Shown here: piece by piece, positions 53,004 through 60,693 of the stretch
Position numbering within the stretch: the stretch's first letter is position 1
How the letters are laid out: every line of letters starts with the position of its first letter
Assembly (NCBI RefSeq): GCF_001666755.1
Contig: NZ_LZJC01000150.1
Coordinates: forward strand, 36,946-100,945
Reading direction: 5' to 3'
Length of the DNA: 64,000 nucleotides
DNA from: Mycobacterium sp. E1214
GTDB lineage: Bacteria; Actinomycetota; Actinomycetes; Mycobacteriales; Mycobacteriaceae
Made by a program: the position numbers and the translations under genes
The notes under the pieces: model-generated
What the model was told of the DNA's origin: nothing
The model's input: only the letters and a program-made list of their open reading frames with translations
The model's database searches: none

Positions 53004-53600
53004 TCACTCCGTGAAGATGCTGTTGACCAGCGCCGCGGCCCGCTCGACGTGGGGCATCGGCGTGTCGGCGGTCTCGTCCGCCTCGCCCTGCGACCAGCGC
53101 TCGATGCCCGAGCGCACGGCCGTCAGGGCCAGCGCGGCGATCAACGCCACGATCTCGTCGTCAGGTTGCATGCCCTGGCGGCGCGCCACCACGTCGGTGA
53201 GGTGATTCTGGAAGCGCTCCAGGTCGGCCAGGAACGCTGCCAGGACCGCGGGGGAGGTCTTGGCCAGCTCCAGCATGTGGGCGGCATGCTCGCGGCGCGG
53301 CGGGACGTCGCGCAGATGGTGCGCCGCCAAGGTGATCAGCTCCGCCAACACCACCGAGTACCGAGCCGGGCCGGCCGCGACGAAATCGGCGACCAACTCG
53401 GGAGGAATATCGGAGGGCCCGTACGCCAGTGCCGACTCTTTGTTGGGGAAGTAGTTGAAGAACGTGCGCGTGGAAATGCCGGCCTCGGCACAGATTTCGT
53501 CGACGGTGACCTTGTCGAATCCGCGCTCCAGCGTCAGGCGCACCGCCGCGTCGCGGATGTCCGCGCTCGTCTGACGGCGACGGCGCTCGCGCAGGCCCAT
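53004..53600 (-). CDS. TetR-family regulator, likely controller of mmpS/mmpL
   Basis: A 198-aa regulator with a TetR HTH (TSADIRDAAVRLTLERGFDK ... ICAEAGISTRTFFNYFPNKE) near the N-terminus and the C-terminal ligand domain. I use the ATG at 53600 (MGLRERRRRQ); GTG at 53612 with GAGG upstream is also possible. It lies upstream of mmpS in the same direction with 274 bp between. Shared TGCA-triplet sites on both sides suggest that it represses itself and the exporter. Confidence 0.88.
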   Translation of the reverse strand: MGLRERRRRQTSADIRDAAVRLTLERGFDKVTVDEICAEAGISTRTFFNYFPNKESALAYGPSDIPPELVADFVAAGPARYSVVLAELITLAAHHLRDVPPRREHAAHMLELAKTSPAVLAAFLADLERFQNHLTDVVARRQGMQPDDEIVALIAALALTAVRSGIERWSQGEADETADTPMPHVERAAALVNSIFTE

Positions 53601-53627
53601 CTGGTTGACCACCACGGCCTCTATAGT

Positions 53628-53649
53628 TGCACACTCTGCATACTTTGCA
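53628..53649. promoter_or_regulatory. TGCA-triplet site upstream of the TetR gene
   Basis: TGCA starts at 53628, 53637 and 53646 with the same 9-base spacing as the site at 52959-52980. On the minus strand it reads CTGCA ... TGCA ... TGCAACTAT, identical in the tetramers and the right flank to the other site. It lies 28 bp before the TetR ATG, suited to autoregulation. Confidence 0.6.
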
Positions 53650-53741
53650 GTCAAAACGTGTCCGAACGCGTCGGACCTGCCGCGGCGACGGCGACCGCGC
53701 GGGCCGCACCGGCTCGACGCAAACTGTTGCGGCGCAGCGCC

Positions 53742-54695
53742 TTAATCGGTGGTGTGGAGCCCGGAATCGGCGCCGGGCCCGGCGAGGGCGCCCCGCAGAT
53801 ACGTGCACTGGCTGTCGAAGAACCGCACCGAGACCGGGGCCTTGTCGGCGATCTGGTCGAAGGCGTGGAAAGCGCCGGGGGCTATCTCTTCGTGCACGGG
53901 CACGCCGGCGTCGCGCAGGCGCCGAGCGTAGGCCCGGGATTCCGGGTAGAACAGGTCCAGCGTGCCGACCCCGATCCAGGTGGGCGGCTGACCGGAGAGG
54001 TCATCGCGGCGCGCCGGCGCCGCGTCGCGCGGGTCGGCTCCGTCGAGGTACCACCGCCAGGCGAGTTGGTTGTCCGTTGCCGTCCACATCAGGCGCTTGC
54101 GGGCGTCGCGCTCGGCTCCGGTGCGGTCGTCGAGCATCGGATAGATCAGCAGCTGACAGGCCAGTGCCACGTCCTTGCGATCGTGGGCTCGCTGGGCCAC
54201 CGCCGCTGCGAAATGCCCGCCGGCGCTGGCCCCTCCGACGCCGACTCGCGCCGGATCCACCCATGGTTGGTTGGCCAGCCACCGCAACGCCGCATAACAA
54301 TCCTCGACGGGCGTCGGATACGGGTGCTCGGGCGCCAATCGGTGCTCCACCGCCGCGATCGCGACGCCGGCGCAACGAGACAATTTCCGCAGGTACTTGT
54401 CATCTTGGGCGGCGTGACCCATCACGGTGCCGCCACCGTGGATCCACAGCAGCGCGGGTGCTCGACTCGGTAGGTCGGTCGGGCGATGCAGCCGGACGGT
54501 GACGTGTTCGTTGACGGCGGCCACCGGCACGTCGCGGATCCGGCCCGCGTTGCCCATCAGATGCATGAGCTTGCGCTGCAACTTGAGACCGTGTTGCAGC
54601 GCGTAGCCGCGGGGCAGGAACCGGGCCACCGTGCGTAGGTCTGGATTGAGCGCCTGTCGTGAGGTGTAGGCGTTGTCGGGATATGCCTCGCCCAT
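53742..54695 (-). CDS. HSL-type alpha/beta hydrolase (LipH/LipN-like esterase)
   Basis: A 317-aa esterase of the hormone-sensitive lipase family. The oxyanion motif HGGGTVMG is near residue 90, the nucleophile elbow GGASAGG near 155, the acid in GTLDLFYPE and the His in GAFHAFDQ. These hydrolyse short- to medium-chain esters. The frame is open far upstream (to 56159) but that part is antisense to the aldehyde dehydrogenase, so I start at ATG 54695 (MGEAYPDNAY), with AAGGTCAGG upstream. Divergent from the dehydrogenase with 129 bp between. Confidence 0.88.
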   Translation of the reverse strand: MGEAYPDNAYTSRQALNPDLRTVARFLPRGYALQHGLKLQRKLMHLMGNAGRIRDVPVAAVNEHVTVRLHRPTDLPSRAPALLWIHGGGTVMGHAAQDDKYLRKLSRCAGVAIAAVEHRLAPEHPYPTPVEDCYAALRWLANQPWVDPARVGVGGASAGGHFAAAVAQRAHDRKDVALACQLLIYPMLDDRTGAERDARKRLMWTATDNQLAWRWYLDGADPRDAAPARRDDLSGQPPTWIGVGTLDLFYPESRAYARRLRDAGVPVHEEIAPGAFHAFDQIADKAPVSVRFFDSQCTYLRGALAGPGADSGLHTTD

Positions 54696-54824
54696 TGACC
54701 TGACCTTTGATTCGCGTGCCCGCGGACCCGCCGACCATACCGGACGAGCGTTGTCTCGGCCGGTGCGACATCCGGCCTGATTGGTCGGCACGAGCGCAGG
54801 GTATCCGCTGGCGTGTCTTCGGCC

Positions 54825-56192
54825 ATGACAAAGATCATCAGCGTCCTGGATCCCCGCACTGGCGACACCGTCTCGCAGGTGCCGATCACCGAGCCGTCCG
54901 ACTGCGATGAGGCGATTCGCCGCGCCGCCGCCGCGGCCGACGAGTGGGCTCGCACCTCGCCGGCGGATCGGGCCGCCGCCATCGCCGCGGCGGCGTCGGA
55001 TGTCTATGCCGCCGCCGACGAGTTGGCTGAGCTCAACGAGCGAGAGACGGGGAAGGTGCGCGGTGACGCGCGCGGTGGCGTCGATGCCGGCATGGGAACG
55101 CTGCTGCAGTACGCCCAGCTCGGCCCGTTGCATCGGGGGCACGCGCTGCAAGGCGGCTGGTCGGCGGCGGACCTGATGATTCCGCAGCCCCGGGGGGTGG
55201 TCGCGGTGCTGACCCCATGGAACGATCCCGTCGCCGTGGCCGCCGGGTTGCTCGGTGCGGCGCTCGTGACCGGCAACACGGTGGTGCACAAGCCCAGCGA
55301 GCGCTGCCCACAGACGGGCCGGCGCTTCGCGGAGCTGCTGGCGGCGCGGCTGCCCGACGGTGTGCTGCAGATCGTCGACGGCGACGGCACGGTCGGCGCC
55401 CGGTTGGCCGAATCGGAATTGGTGGACGTGGTCGCGCACGTGGGCAGCAGCGCGACCGGCCAGGAGATCGCTCGGGTTTGCGCGCAACGGGGGGCCAAAG
55501 CGCTGCTGGAGAACGGCGGCAACGACGCGCTGATCGTGGACGCCGACGTGGATCCGGCCTGGGCGGCCTCGCAGGCGGCGTTGGGAGCCTTCGCCAACGC
55601 GGGGCAGATCTGCGTCTCGGTCGAGCGGATCTACGTCCTGCAGTCGATCGCCGACGCGTTCATCAACGCGCTGGTCGACGAGGCGTCGGCGTGGGCGGGC
55701 CGGGTCGGCCCGCTGGTCGACGAGCGACATCGCGAGCACGTGCACGCTCACGTGGAAGACGCCGTCAAGCAGGGCGCCCACGTGCTGATCGGCGGGGAGC
55801 CGGCCGAGGGGCCCGGCTCCTTCTATCCGCCGACGGTGTTGACCGATTGCTCGCCGGTCATGGCGGTGTTGCGCGAGGAGACGTTCGGCCCGATCGCGCC
55901 GGTGCGCGTCGTGCCCGATTTCGCCACCGCGCTGGCCGAAGCCGCCGACGACCGGTTCGGCCTGGCGGCCACCGTGTTGACCGCCGACATGGGGCGCGCC
56001 CAGGAGGCGTGGCGCAGCCTTCCCGTCGGGACCGTGAAGATCAACGACGTGTTCGGCGGCGCCCCTGGCGGCGCGTCCGAGCCGCGCCGCGCCAGTGGCA
56101 GCGGGTTCGGCTTCGGGCCGGAACTGCTGGACGAGATGACGGCCGTGAAGGTGGTGCACTGGTCGGCGCCGGGCCGTTCAGACGTGCGGTAG
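54825..56192 (+). CDS. aldehyde dehydrogenase
   Basis: A 455-aa NAD(P)-dependent aldehyde dehydrogenase. TPWNDPVAVAAGLLGAAL is the cofactor-binding region, GSSATGQEIARV the glycine motif, LLENGGNDA carries the general-base Glu, and NAGQICVSVERIYV carries the nucleophilic Cys. The ATG at 54825 gives MTKIISVLDP. Divergent from the esterase gene, so ester cleavage followed by alcohol/aldehyde oxidation could be linked; inference. Confidence 0.92.
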   Translation: MTKIISVLDPRTGDTVSQVPITEPSDCDEAIRRAAAAADEWARTSPADRAAAIAAAASDVYAAADELAELNERETGKVRGDARGGVDAGMGTLLQYAQLGPLHRGHALQGGWSAADLMIPQPRGVVAVLTPWNDPVAVAAGLLGAALVTGNTVVHKPSERCPQTGRRFAELLAARLPDGVLQIVDGDGTVGARLAESELVDVVAHVGSSATGQEIARVCAQRGAKALLENGGNDALIVDADVDPAWAASQAALGAFANAGQICVSVERIYVLQSIADAFINALVDEASAWAGRVGPLVDERHREHVHAHVEDAVKQGAHVLIGGEPAEGPGSFYPPTVLTDCSPVMAVLREETFGPIAPVRVVPDFATALAEAADDRFGLAATVLTADMGRAQEAWRSLPVGTVKINDVFGGAPGGASEPRRASGSGFGFGPELLDEMTAVKVVHWSAPGRSDVR

Positions 56193-56244
56193 GCGAATGG
56201 CGCTACGCGGCAATGGATATGGCGTCTTAGCGCGCGTCGTTTGC

Positions 56245-56856
56245 TCAGTGATAGCCGCCGCGGCCCAGCATCACCCCGACATGGCGCAGCAGCGCCGCCC
56301 GGAATTGATCGGCCGACGGGTTGGGAAAGCGCAGCGTGCGCGGAATCATGCCGCCGGCCAACGACGCGAGCAATAGATCGACGATGTCGTCGGGGCTGGC
56401 GACTGGCGTGAAGACGCCCGCGTCGGAGCCGTCGATCACGGTCTGGACGAACGGTGCGCGGTAGCGCGCCCAACCCTGCTGGCTGTAGTCACGCAGTTCC
56501 TCGTCACGCATGCTGGACCGCCAGACTTCGATGAGCAGCCGATGATTGGTCAACGGAGTGTTGAGGTTTCGGTCGATCATCGCCACCAGGCGAAGCCAGG
56601 GATCGGCTTCGGCCTGGGCCACCGCCTCGAGCGCGACGACCTCCTTCTCGGTCGCGTGCCGAATCGCCTCGATCAGCATGTCCTCACGCGAACCGAAATA
56701 GTTCTGCAGCGTGCTGATGGCAGCACCGCTGGCGGCGGCGACGTCCGCAAAGCGCGTGCTCTCGTACCCGCGCTCCGCCAAGACGTCGGCGACGGTCTCG
56801 GCGACCGCGGCCCGGCGGGCTCCGCCTGCCCGCCGGGTGCGTCGCTCTATGGGCAT
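56245..56856 (-). CDS. TetR-family regulator of the flavin oxidase/NadC-like region
   Basis: A 203-aa TetR protein. The HTH is VADVLAERGYESTRFADVAAASGAAISTLQNYFGSRED (residues about 22-60; quoted from the frame, catalytically irrelevant loops aside), followed by a ligand-binding domain. I start at ATG 56856; the ATG at 56877 lies inside the operator at 56864-56880. No clear ribosome site precedes 56856, so translation may be leaderless. The operator recurs upstream of the BBE oxidase gene, so it probably controls itself, the oxidase and perhaps the divergent NadC-like operon. Confidence 0.85.
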   Translation of the reverse strand: MPIERRTRRAGGARRAAVAETVADVLAERGYESTRFADVAAASGAAISTLQNYFGSREDMLIEAIRHATEKEVVALEAVAQAEADPWLRLVAMIDRNLNTPLTNHRLLIEVWRSSMRDEELRDYSQQGWARYRAPFVQTVIDGSDAGVFTPVASPDDIVDLLLASLAGGMIPRTLRFPNPSADQFRAALLRHVGVMLGRGGYH

Positions 56857-56863
56857 GGGTGAA

Positions 56864-56880
56864 TATGGTACGGCCATACC
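56864..56880. promoter_or_regulatory. TetR operator copy 1, at the regulator's own start
   Basis: TATGGTACGGCCATACC contains inverted arms TATGG/CCATA and GGTA/TACC and matches the site at 58406-58422 at 15 of 17 positions. It overlaps the region just upstream of the TetR ATG at 56856, as expected for autorepression. Confidence 0.65.
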
Positions 56881-56921
56881 ACGCCGATGCAACCTTTCAC
56901 CGGCGCGGCGCAGTGCCGCGG

Positions 56922-58319
56922 TCACAGTGCCGGGTGCGGGGCGATGTTGTGGTTGACGCGGAACCTGTTGTCGGGGTCGTATTTTGCCTTCGCCGTTCGC
57001 AACCGGTCGTAGACGTCGGGAGCGTAGGCTCGGCGGGTTCCTCGCTCGTCGATGTCACCCGGCCCCTGGAAACTGGGGCTGCCCTGTTCGTGCAGCCAGG
57101 GCGTCAACGCCGCGATCAATTCGCAGCCGGACCGTCCGAACTCGGCTGCCGCCCGGCCCGGCGGCACGACCGTCAACCCGAACATGGCGAAGGCCGCGTC
57201 GCGGGCTCCCACGGCGTTCGGAACGGCCGGTGGCCTGGCGAACGCCCCCTGCAAGTGCCGGATGTCGACGATGTTGATCGCGCTCTGCGACCCCGGTCCC
57301 ACGGCGTCGACGATCGCGGCCACCGTGTCATGAGTCAACTCGCGCAGCAGCGCGAATTGTTCGACTGCGGCCGCCGGGTCGGTCGGGTCGTTGGTGATGG
57401 TTCCGAAAGCGGAATAAGGAATGGTGGTCACAGTGTCTGCCAGCAGCGGCGCCGCTTGGCGCAGCGGTTCGATGAGCCGATCCCCGGTGGCGGCGTCGCC
57501 GACAAAGGACACGCGCAGCGAGACGGTCGGCTTGCCGGCCATGAACGGCGGAAGGCCGGGCAGCGGTGGCAGATTCAGCAGCGCGAAGCCGGTAGTGAGC
57601 TCGTCGGGCGCCGATACCGTCAACGCGCGATAGGCATCAAGGACGGGCGCGATGTGTTCACCGGCGTAAAACAACGCGCCGGCGTGAAGCTGTGTCACGG
57701 GAAACAGCGCGAATTCCATGGCCGTCACGACCCCGAAGTTGCTCTTCCCGCCGAGCAGCGCCTCGAACAGGTCGGCATGCGACTGTGGTGTCACACAACG
57801 CGACTCGCCGTCCGCGGTGACCACGTCGATCGCGCTCACATGGTCGCAGGCCCACCCGTACTTGCGTCCCAAGGTGGCGCTGGCACCGCCACTGAGGGTG
57901 TAACCGACCACGCCGACGCCGGGAGCCGATCCGCACAGCGGCGCCAAGCCGTGGGAAGCGGTGGCAGCGACGAGCTCCGCGAAGCGGATGCCGGCGCCGA
58001 CGCGCACGCGGCGCTGTTCCGCGTCCACCGTGACCTCGCGCATCCTGCGCGTGGTGATCATCAGCGTCTCGGCATCGGCCGGAACGGAAGGTCCGTGTCC
58101 GGTGTTCAGGACCGCGATCTTTAGATTATGGGCGGCAGCGAAACGCACCGCGTTCGCGACATCCGAGGCATCGACAGCGCCCACGACCACGGCCGGGCGG
58201 TGGCGCACGACTGTATTGAAAACGCCTGTCTCGTCGCCGAATTCGGGGCACTCCGCCGTCAGCAGGGGTCCATTCAGACTTTGTTGCAATTGCGCAAGTG
58301 CGTCGTGCCAGCTGGGCAT
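56922..58319 (-). CDS. BBE-family FAD-dependent oxidoreductase
   Basis: A 465-aa flavoprotein of the berberine-bridge-enzyme/6-hydroxynicotine-oxidase group. The PCMH-type FAD domain has RHRPAVVVGAVDASDVANAV, NTGHGPSV (His position of covalent FAD attachment), and GSAPGVGVVGYTLSGG. The C-terminal BBE motif is YDPDNRFRVNHNI. Such enzymes oxidise amines, alcohols or N-heterocycles with O2. The ATG at 58319 has GGAAGGAA upstream. A TetR operator lies 87 bp upstream. It is divergent from the NadC-like operon, so the two may be one functional unit. Confidence 0.88.
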   Translation of the reverse strand: MPSWHDALAQLQQSLNGPLLTAECPEFGDETGVFNTVVRHRPAVVVGAVDASDVANAVRFAAAHNLKIAVLNTGHGPSVPADAETLMITTRRMREVTVDAEQRRVRVGAGIRFAELVAATASHGLAPLCGSAPGVGVVGYTLSGGASATLGRKYGWACDHVSAIDVVTADGESRCVTPQSHADLFEALLGGKSNFGVVTAMEFALFPVTQLHAGALFYAGEHIAPVLDAYRALTVSAPDELTTGFALLNLPPLPGLPPFMAGKPTVSLRVSFVGDAATGDRLIEPLRQAAPLLADTVTTIPYSAFGTITNDPTDPAAAVEQFALLRELTHDTVAAIVDAVGPGSQSAINIVDIRHLQGAFARPPAVPNAVGARDAAFAMFGLTVVPPGRAAAEFGRSGCELIAALTPWLHEQGSPSFQGPGDIDERGTRRAYAPDVYDRLRTAKAKYDPDNRFRVNHNIAPHPAL

Positions 58320-58405
58320 CGCCGGTTCCTTCCTATAGCGAATAGTGCCTCGCGGTGGGGTGTTGATCAGGCAAGGTCGTCACCGCGAAGCAAAAGGTAT
58401 TGCAG

Positions 58406-58422
58406 TACGGTACGACCATACC
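58406..58422. promoter_or_regulatory. TetR operator copy 2, between the BBE oxidase and NadC-like genes
   Basis: TACGGTACGACCATACC is nearly identical to the site at 56864-56880. It lies in the 384-bp divergent region 58320-58703, closer to the oxidase. The rest of that region has no gene I can support; an extended -10-like TATTAAT at 58525-58531 could serve the rightward operon. Confidence 0.65.
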
Positions 58423-58703
58423 TAGTTCGCGGCGCTTCGGCCAGGGATAGGTGGGGAGGGCCAAGTGGATCGCTTCGCGCGAGGTGGGCGGCTGGGCCCG
58501 CCCATGGGATTCTGATCGCCGCGGTATTAATAGGGGACAGCAGCCGCGCCCTCCGATACCGTCTGCTCAAGTGGTGACCTCTGGATTCGATTCCCGGACA
58601 ACGCGATTGCGCGGCGGTCTCCTCGGATGAATCGTGATCTCGTGCCCAACGGGTCCGGCGTTTTAGCCGCCGGTGCCGGCTGCGGGCTGAAAGGTGAAGG
58701 CCG

Positions 58704-59603
58704 ATGCAGCTATCGGGGTTCATGGTCCGGCCCTTCGTGGAGCAGGGGCTCCGCGAAGAGATCGGCGCGGGTGACACCACCGGCGGTTTCCTGGTTGAGC
58801 CGGACGACCGGAGCCAGGCCCTGATCTACGCTAAGAAGCCCGGTGTGGTGTGTGGTCTGCTGCTCGCCGAAGAGACGATCAAAGCGATCGAACCCAACGC
58901 TTTAGTCTCCTACCAGGTACACGACGGCGAGCGGGTGCAACCCGGCGATGTGCTCTTGCGCGTGCAGGCCCAGACTCTCACCCTGTTCGCCGCGGAGCGC
59001 GCCGCCCTGGACTGGATCCAACAGCTATCGGGCATCGCGACGAAAACGCGTCGCTACGTCGCCCTAGTCGAGCCGTACGGCACCCGGATCACCGACACCC
59101 GCAAGGGCGTCCCCGGCATCCGGGTTCTTCAGAAGTACGCGGTCCGCGTGGGCGGCGGCCACAACCACCTGTTCGGCCTGCACAACGCGATCCTGGTTAA
59201 GGACAACCACATCAAGGCGGCCGGTGGCTTGACCGAGGCGGTCGAGACGTTGCGGGCAAGGGCTCAGCACACGTTCAAGATCGAAGTGGAATGTGAGACG
59301 TTGAGCCAGGTGGAGGAGGCGGTCGCCGCGAACGTCGAGGTGATCATGTTCGACAACATGGACCTCGACGAGATGCGCGCCGGTATCGCGCTGGTCGGTG
59401 GTCGCGCGATGACGGAGGCATCGGGCGGCATCCGCGAAGACAACATCGTCGAGGTGGCCAAACTCGGTGTGGACGTCATCTCCGTCGGCGACCTCACCCA
59501 CAGCGTCGAAGCGCTGGACGTCAGTCTGGACATCGGCGAGGTCAAGCCCAGCGCGCAGCGGTTCATTGCCGAGGCGTTAAAAGCGGACGTCGTCCGTGCC
59601 TGA
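58704..59603 (+). CDS. NadC-like phosphoribosyltransferase (quinolinate PRTase paralogue)
   Basis: A 299-aa protein of the nicotinate-nucleotide pyrophosphorylase fold. True NadC makes nicotinate mononucleotide from quinolinate and PRPP with loss of CO2. Many active-site residues are kept: ERAALDW, DTRKGVPG, LVKDNH, IEVECET and MFDNM. But the segment equivalent to M. tuberculosis GGGVNHRLGL reads GGGHNHLFGL, so the arginine (R162 in that enzyme) that grips the quinolinate carboxylate is leucine. It is therefore probably a paralogue for another acid, or ModD-like. First gene of a four-gene operon; the ATG has AAGGTGAAGG upstream. Confidence 0.85.
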   Translation: MQLSGFMVRPFVEQGLREEIGAGDTTGGFLVEPDDRSQALIYAKKPGVVCGLLLAEETIKAIEPNALVSYQVHDGERVQPGDVLLRVQAQTLTLFAAERAALDWIQQLSGIATKTRRYVALVEPYGTRITDTRKGVPGIRVLQKYAVRVGGGHNHLFGLHNAILVKDNHIKAAGGLTEAVETLRARAQHTFKIEVECETLSQVEEAVAANVEVIMFDNMDLDEMRAGIALVGGRAMTEASGGIREDNIVEVAKLGVDVISVGDLTHSVEALDVSLDIGEVKPSAQRFIAEALKADVVRA

Positions 59604-60333
59604 CGCCGCCGACTGGCGATCCACCGACGGCGGTGTGATTCCCGCGCTGGACGTGGACTCCGTCGATGCGCTCAGGCGTCTCGTCGAGGCGACCACCGAC
59701 ATCGACGGCATCGTGGCCTACAAGCTCGGGATCGCCGGCGCCCTGCGCCTCGGCCTGCCCGCTGCGGTCCAGGCAATCCGGGAAATATCGCACCTGCCAA
59801 TAATTTACGACCACCAGAAGGCCGGGCCCGACATCCCGGATATGGCCCACCGGTTCTCGCAGCTCTGCCGCGAGGCCGGCGTCACGGCCATCGTTTTGTT
59901 CCCGCTTGCCGGGCAGCGGGCGGTAAGCGAATTCGTCGGCCAAGCGCGTGTGGCGGGTCTGACTCCAATCGTTGGAGGCGCTCTGCCCTTGCCGGAATAC
60001 TTCGCCAGTGCCGGTGGCTTTGTCGCCGATGATGCGCTCGAGCGCATCTTGGGTGCGGCGGTCGAGCACGGCGCCGGCCACTTTGTCCTCCCCGCCCATG
60101 ACGCCGCGGCGGTGCGCCTCCACGCGAAGGCTCTCCAGGACCGGGTCGACAGGCCGGTGTTGTTGTTGCCGGGCATCGGAGCGCTGGGAGGCAGCATTCC
60201 CGAGGTATTCGCCGCGGCGGTGGGCTGCCGCCGGTATGCGGTGGTGGGCCGCGCGATCGCCGCGGCCGACGATCCGCGCGAGGCGGCGCGCCGGCTGGGC
60301 GAAGAGGCGCTCACCGCGGCCGGCGCCAATTGA
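59596..60333 (+). CDS. OMP-decarboxylase-superfamily protein
   Basis: A 245-aa (beta/alpha)8-barrel of the orotidine-phosphate decarboxylase superfamily. The usual DxKxxDI catalytic signature appears as IIYDHQKAGPDIPDM, an insert-bearing variant with Asp, Lys and Asp in order. A phosphate-gripping end is suggested by LPGIGALGG and YAVVGRAIAAADDP. It overlaps the NadC-like gene by 8 bases with a GTG start. Canonical PyrF should lie elsewhere in the genome with the pyr genes. Probably decarboxylates a ribonucleotide made by the neighbouring enzyme; inference. Confidence 0.82.
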   Translation: MPDAADWRSTDGGVIPALDVDSVDALRRLVEATTDIDGIVAYKLGIAGALRLGLPAAVQAIREISHLPIIYDHQKAGPDIPDMAHRFSQLCREAGVTAIVLFPLAGQRAVSEFVGQARVAGLTPIVGGALPLPEYFASAGGFVADDALERILGAAVEHGAGHFVLPAHDAAAVRLHAKALQDRVDRPVLLLPGIGALGGSIPEVFAAAVGCRRYAVVGRAIAAADDPREAARRLGEEALTAAGAN

Positions 60334-60344
60334 GGAGGGTACTG

Positions 60345-60686
60345 ATGAGCTTCGATCAGACGGTCGCACTGGACTTCTCGAAGCTGGGCGGCCTGGCGCC
60401 CGTGGTGTTGCAGCACGCGGTCACTCGGGAGGTGCTCATGGTCGGGTTCGTGGACGAGGAGGCGTGGGCGAAGACGCTGAGCACCGGTGTGGTGACGCTG
60501 TTCCGGCGGACGCTCGGGCGCGTTCAGGTGAAGGGCGAAGACGACGGAAGCCCGCCGTTGCACATCCAACGCATCGCCGTCGACTGTGACTCGGACACCG
60601 CCTTGCTGGAGATCGAACCGCAGACACCGGTGTGCCACGACGGGGGCGTGACGTGCTTCAGTAAGCCGGTTGCCGTCCGTGGATGA
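60345..60686 (+). CDS. HisI-like phosphoribosyl-AMP cyclohydrolase homologue
   Basis: A 113-aa protein of the HisI family. Retained are LAPVVLQHAVTREVLMVGF, a KGE motif, the metal-binding DCDSD, and CHDGGVTCF with the zinc cysteines. Canonical HisI has a tryptophan before KGE and a SGN after; here these are V and DDG, so the nucleotide pocket differs. Canonical HisI opens the purine ring of phosphoribosyl-AMP in histidine synthesis. No other his gene is here. The ATG at 60345 has GGAGGG upstream, 11 bp after the previous stop. Confidence 0.85.
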   Translation: MSFDQTVALDFSKLGGLAPVVLQHAVTREVLMVGFVDEEAWAKTLSTGVVTLFRRTLGRVQVKGEDDGSPPLHIQRIAVDCDSDTALLEIEPQTPVCHDGGVTCFSKPVAVRG

Positions 60687-60693
60687 GGCACAG

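Noticed and set aside
53742..56159. An 805-codon open frame on the minus strand
   Set aside because: Only the last 317 codons form the esterase. The upstream part is antisense to the aldehyde dehydrogenase, which has full catalytic motifs.
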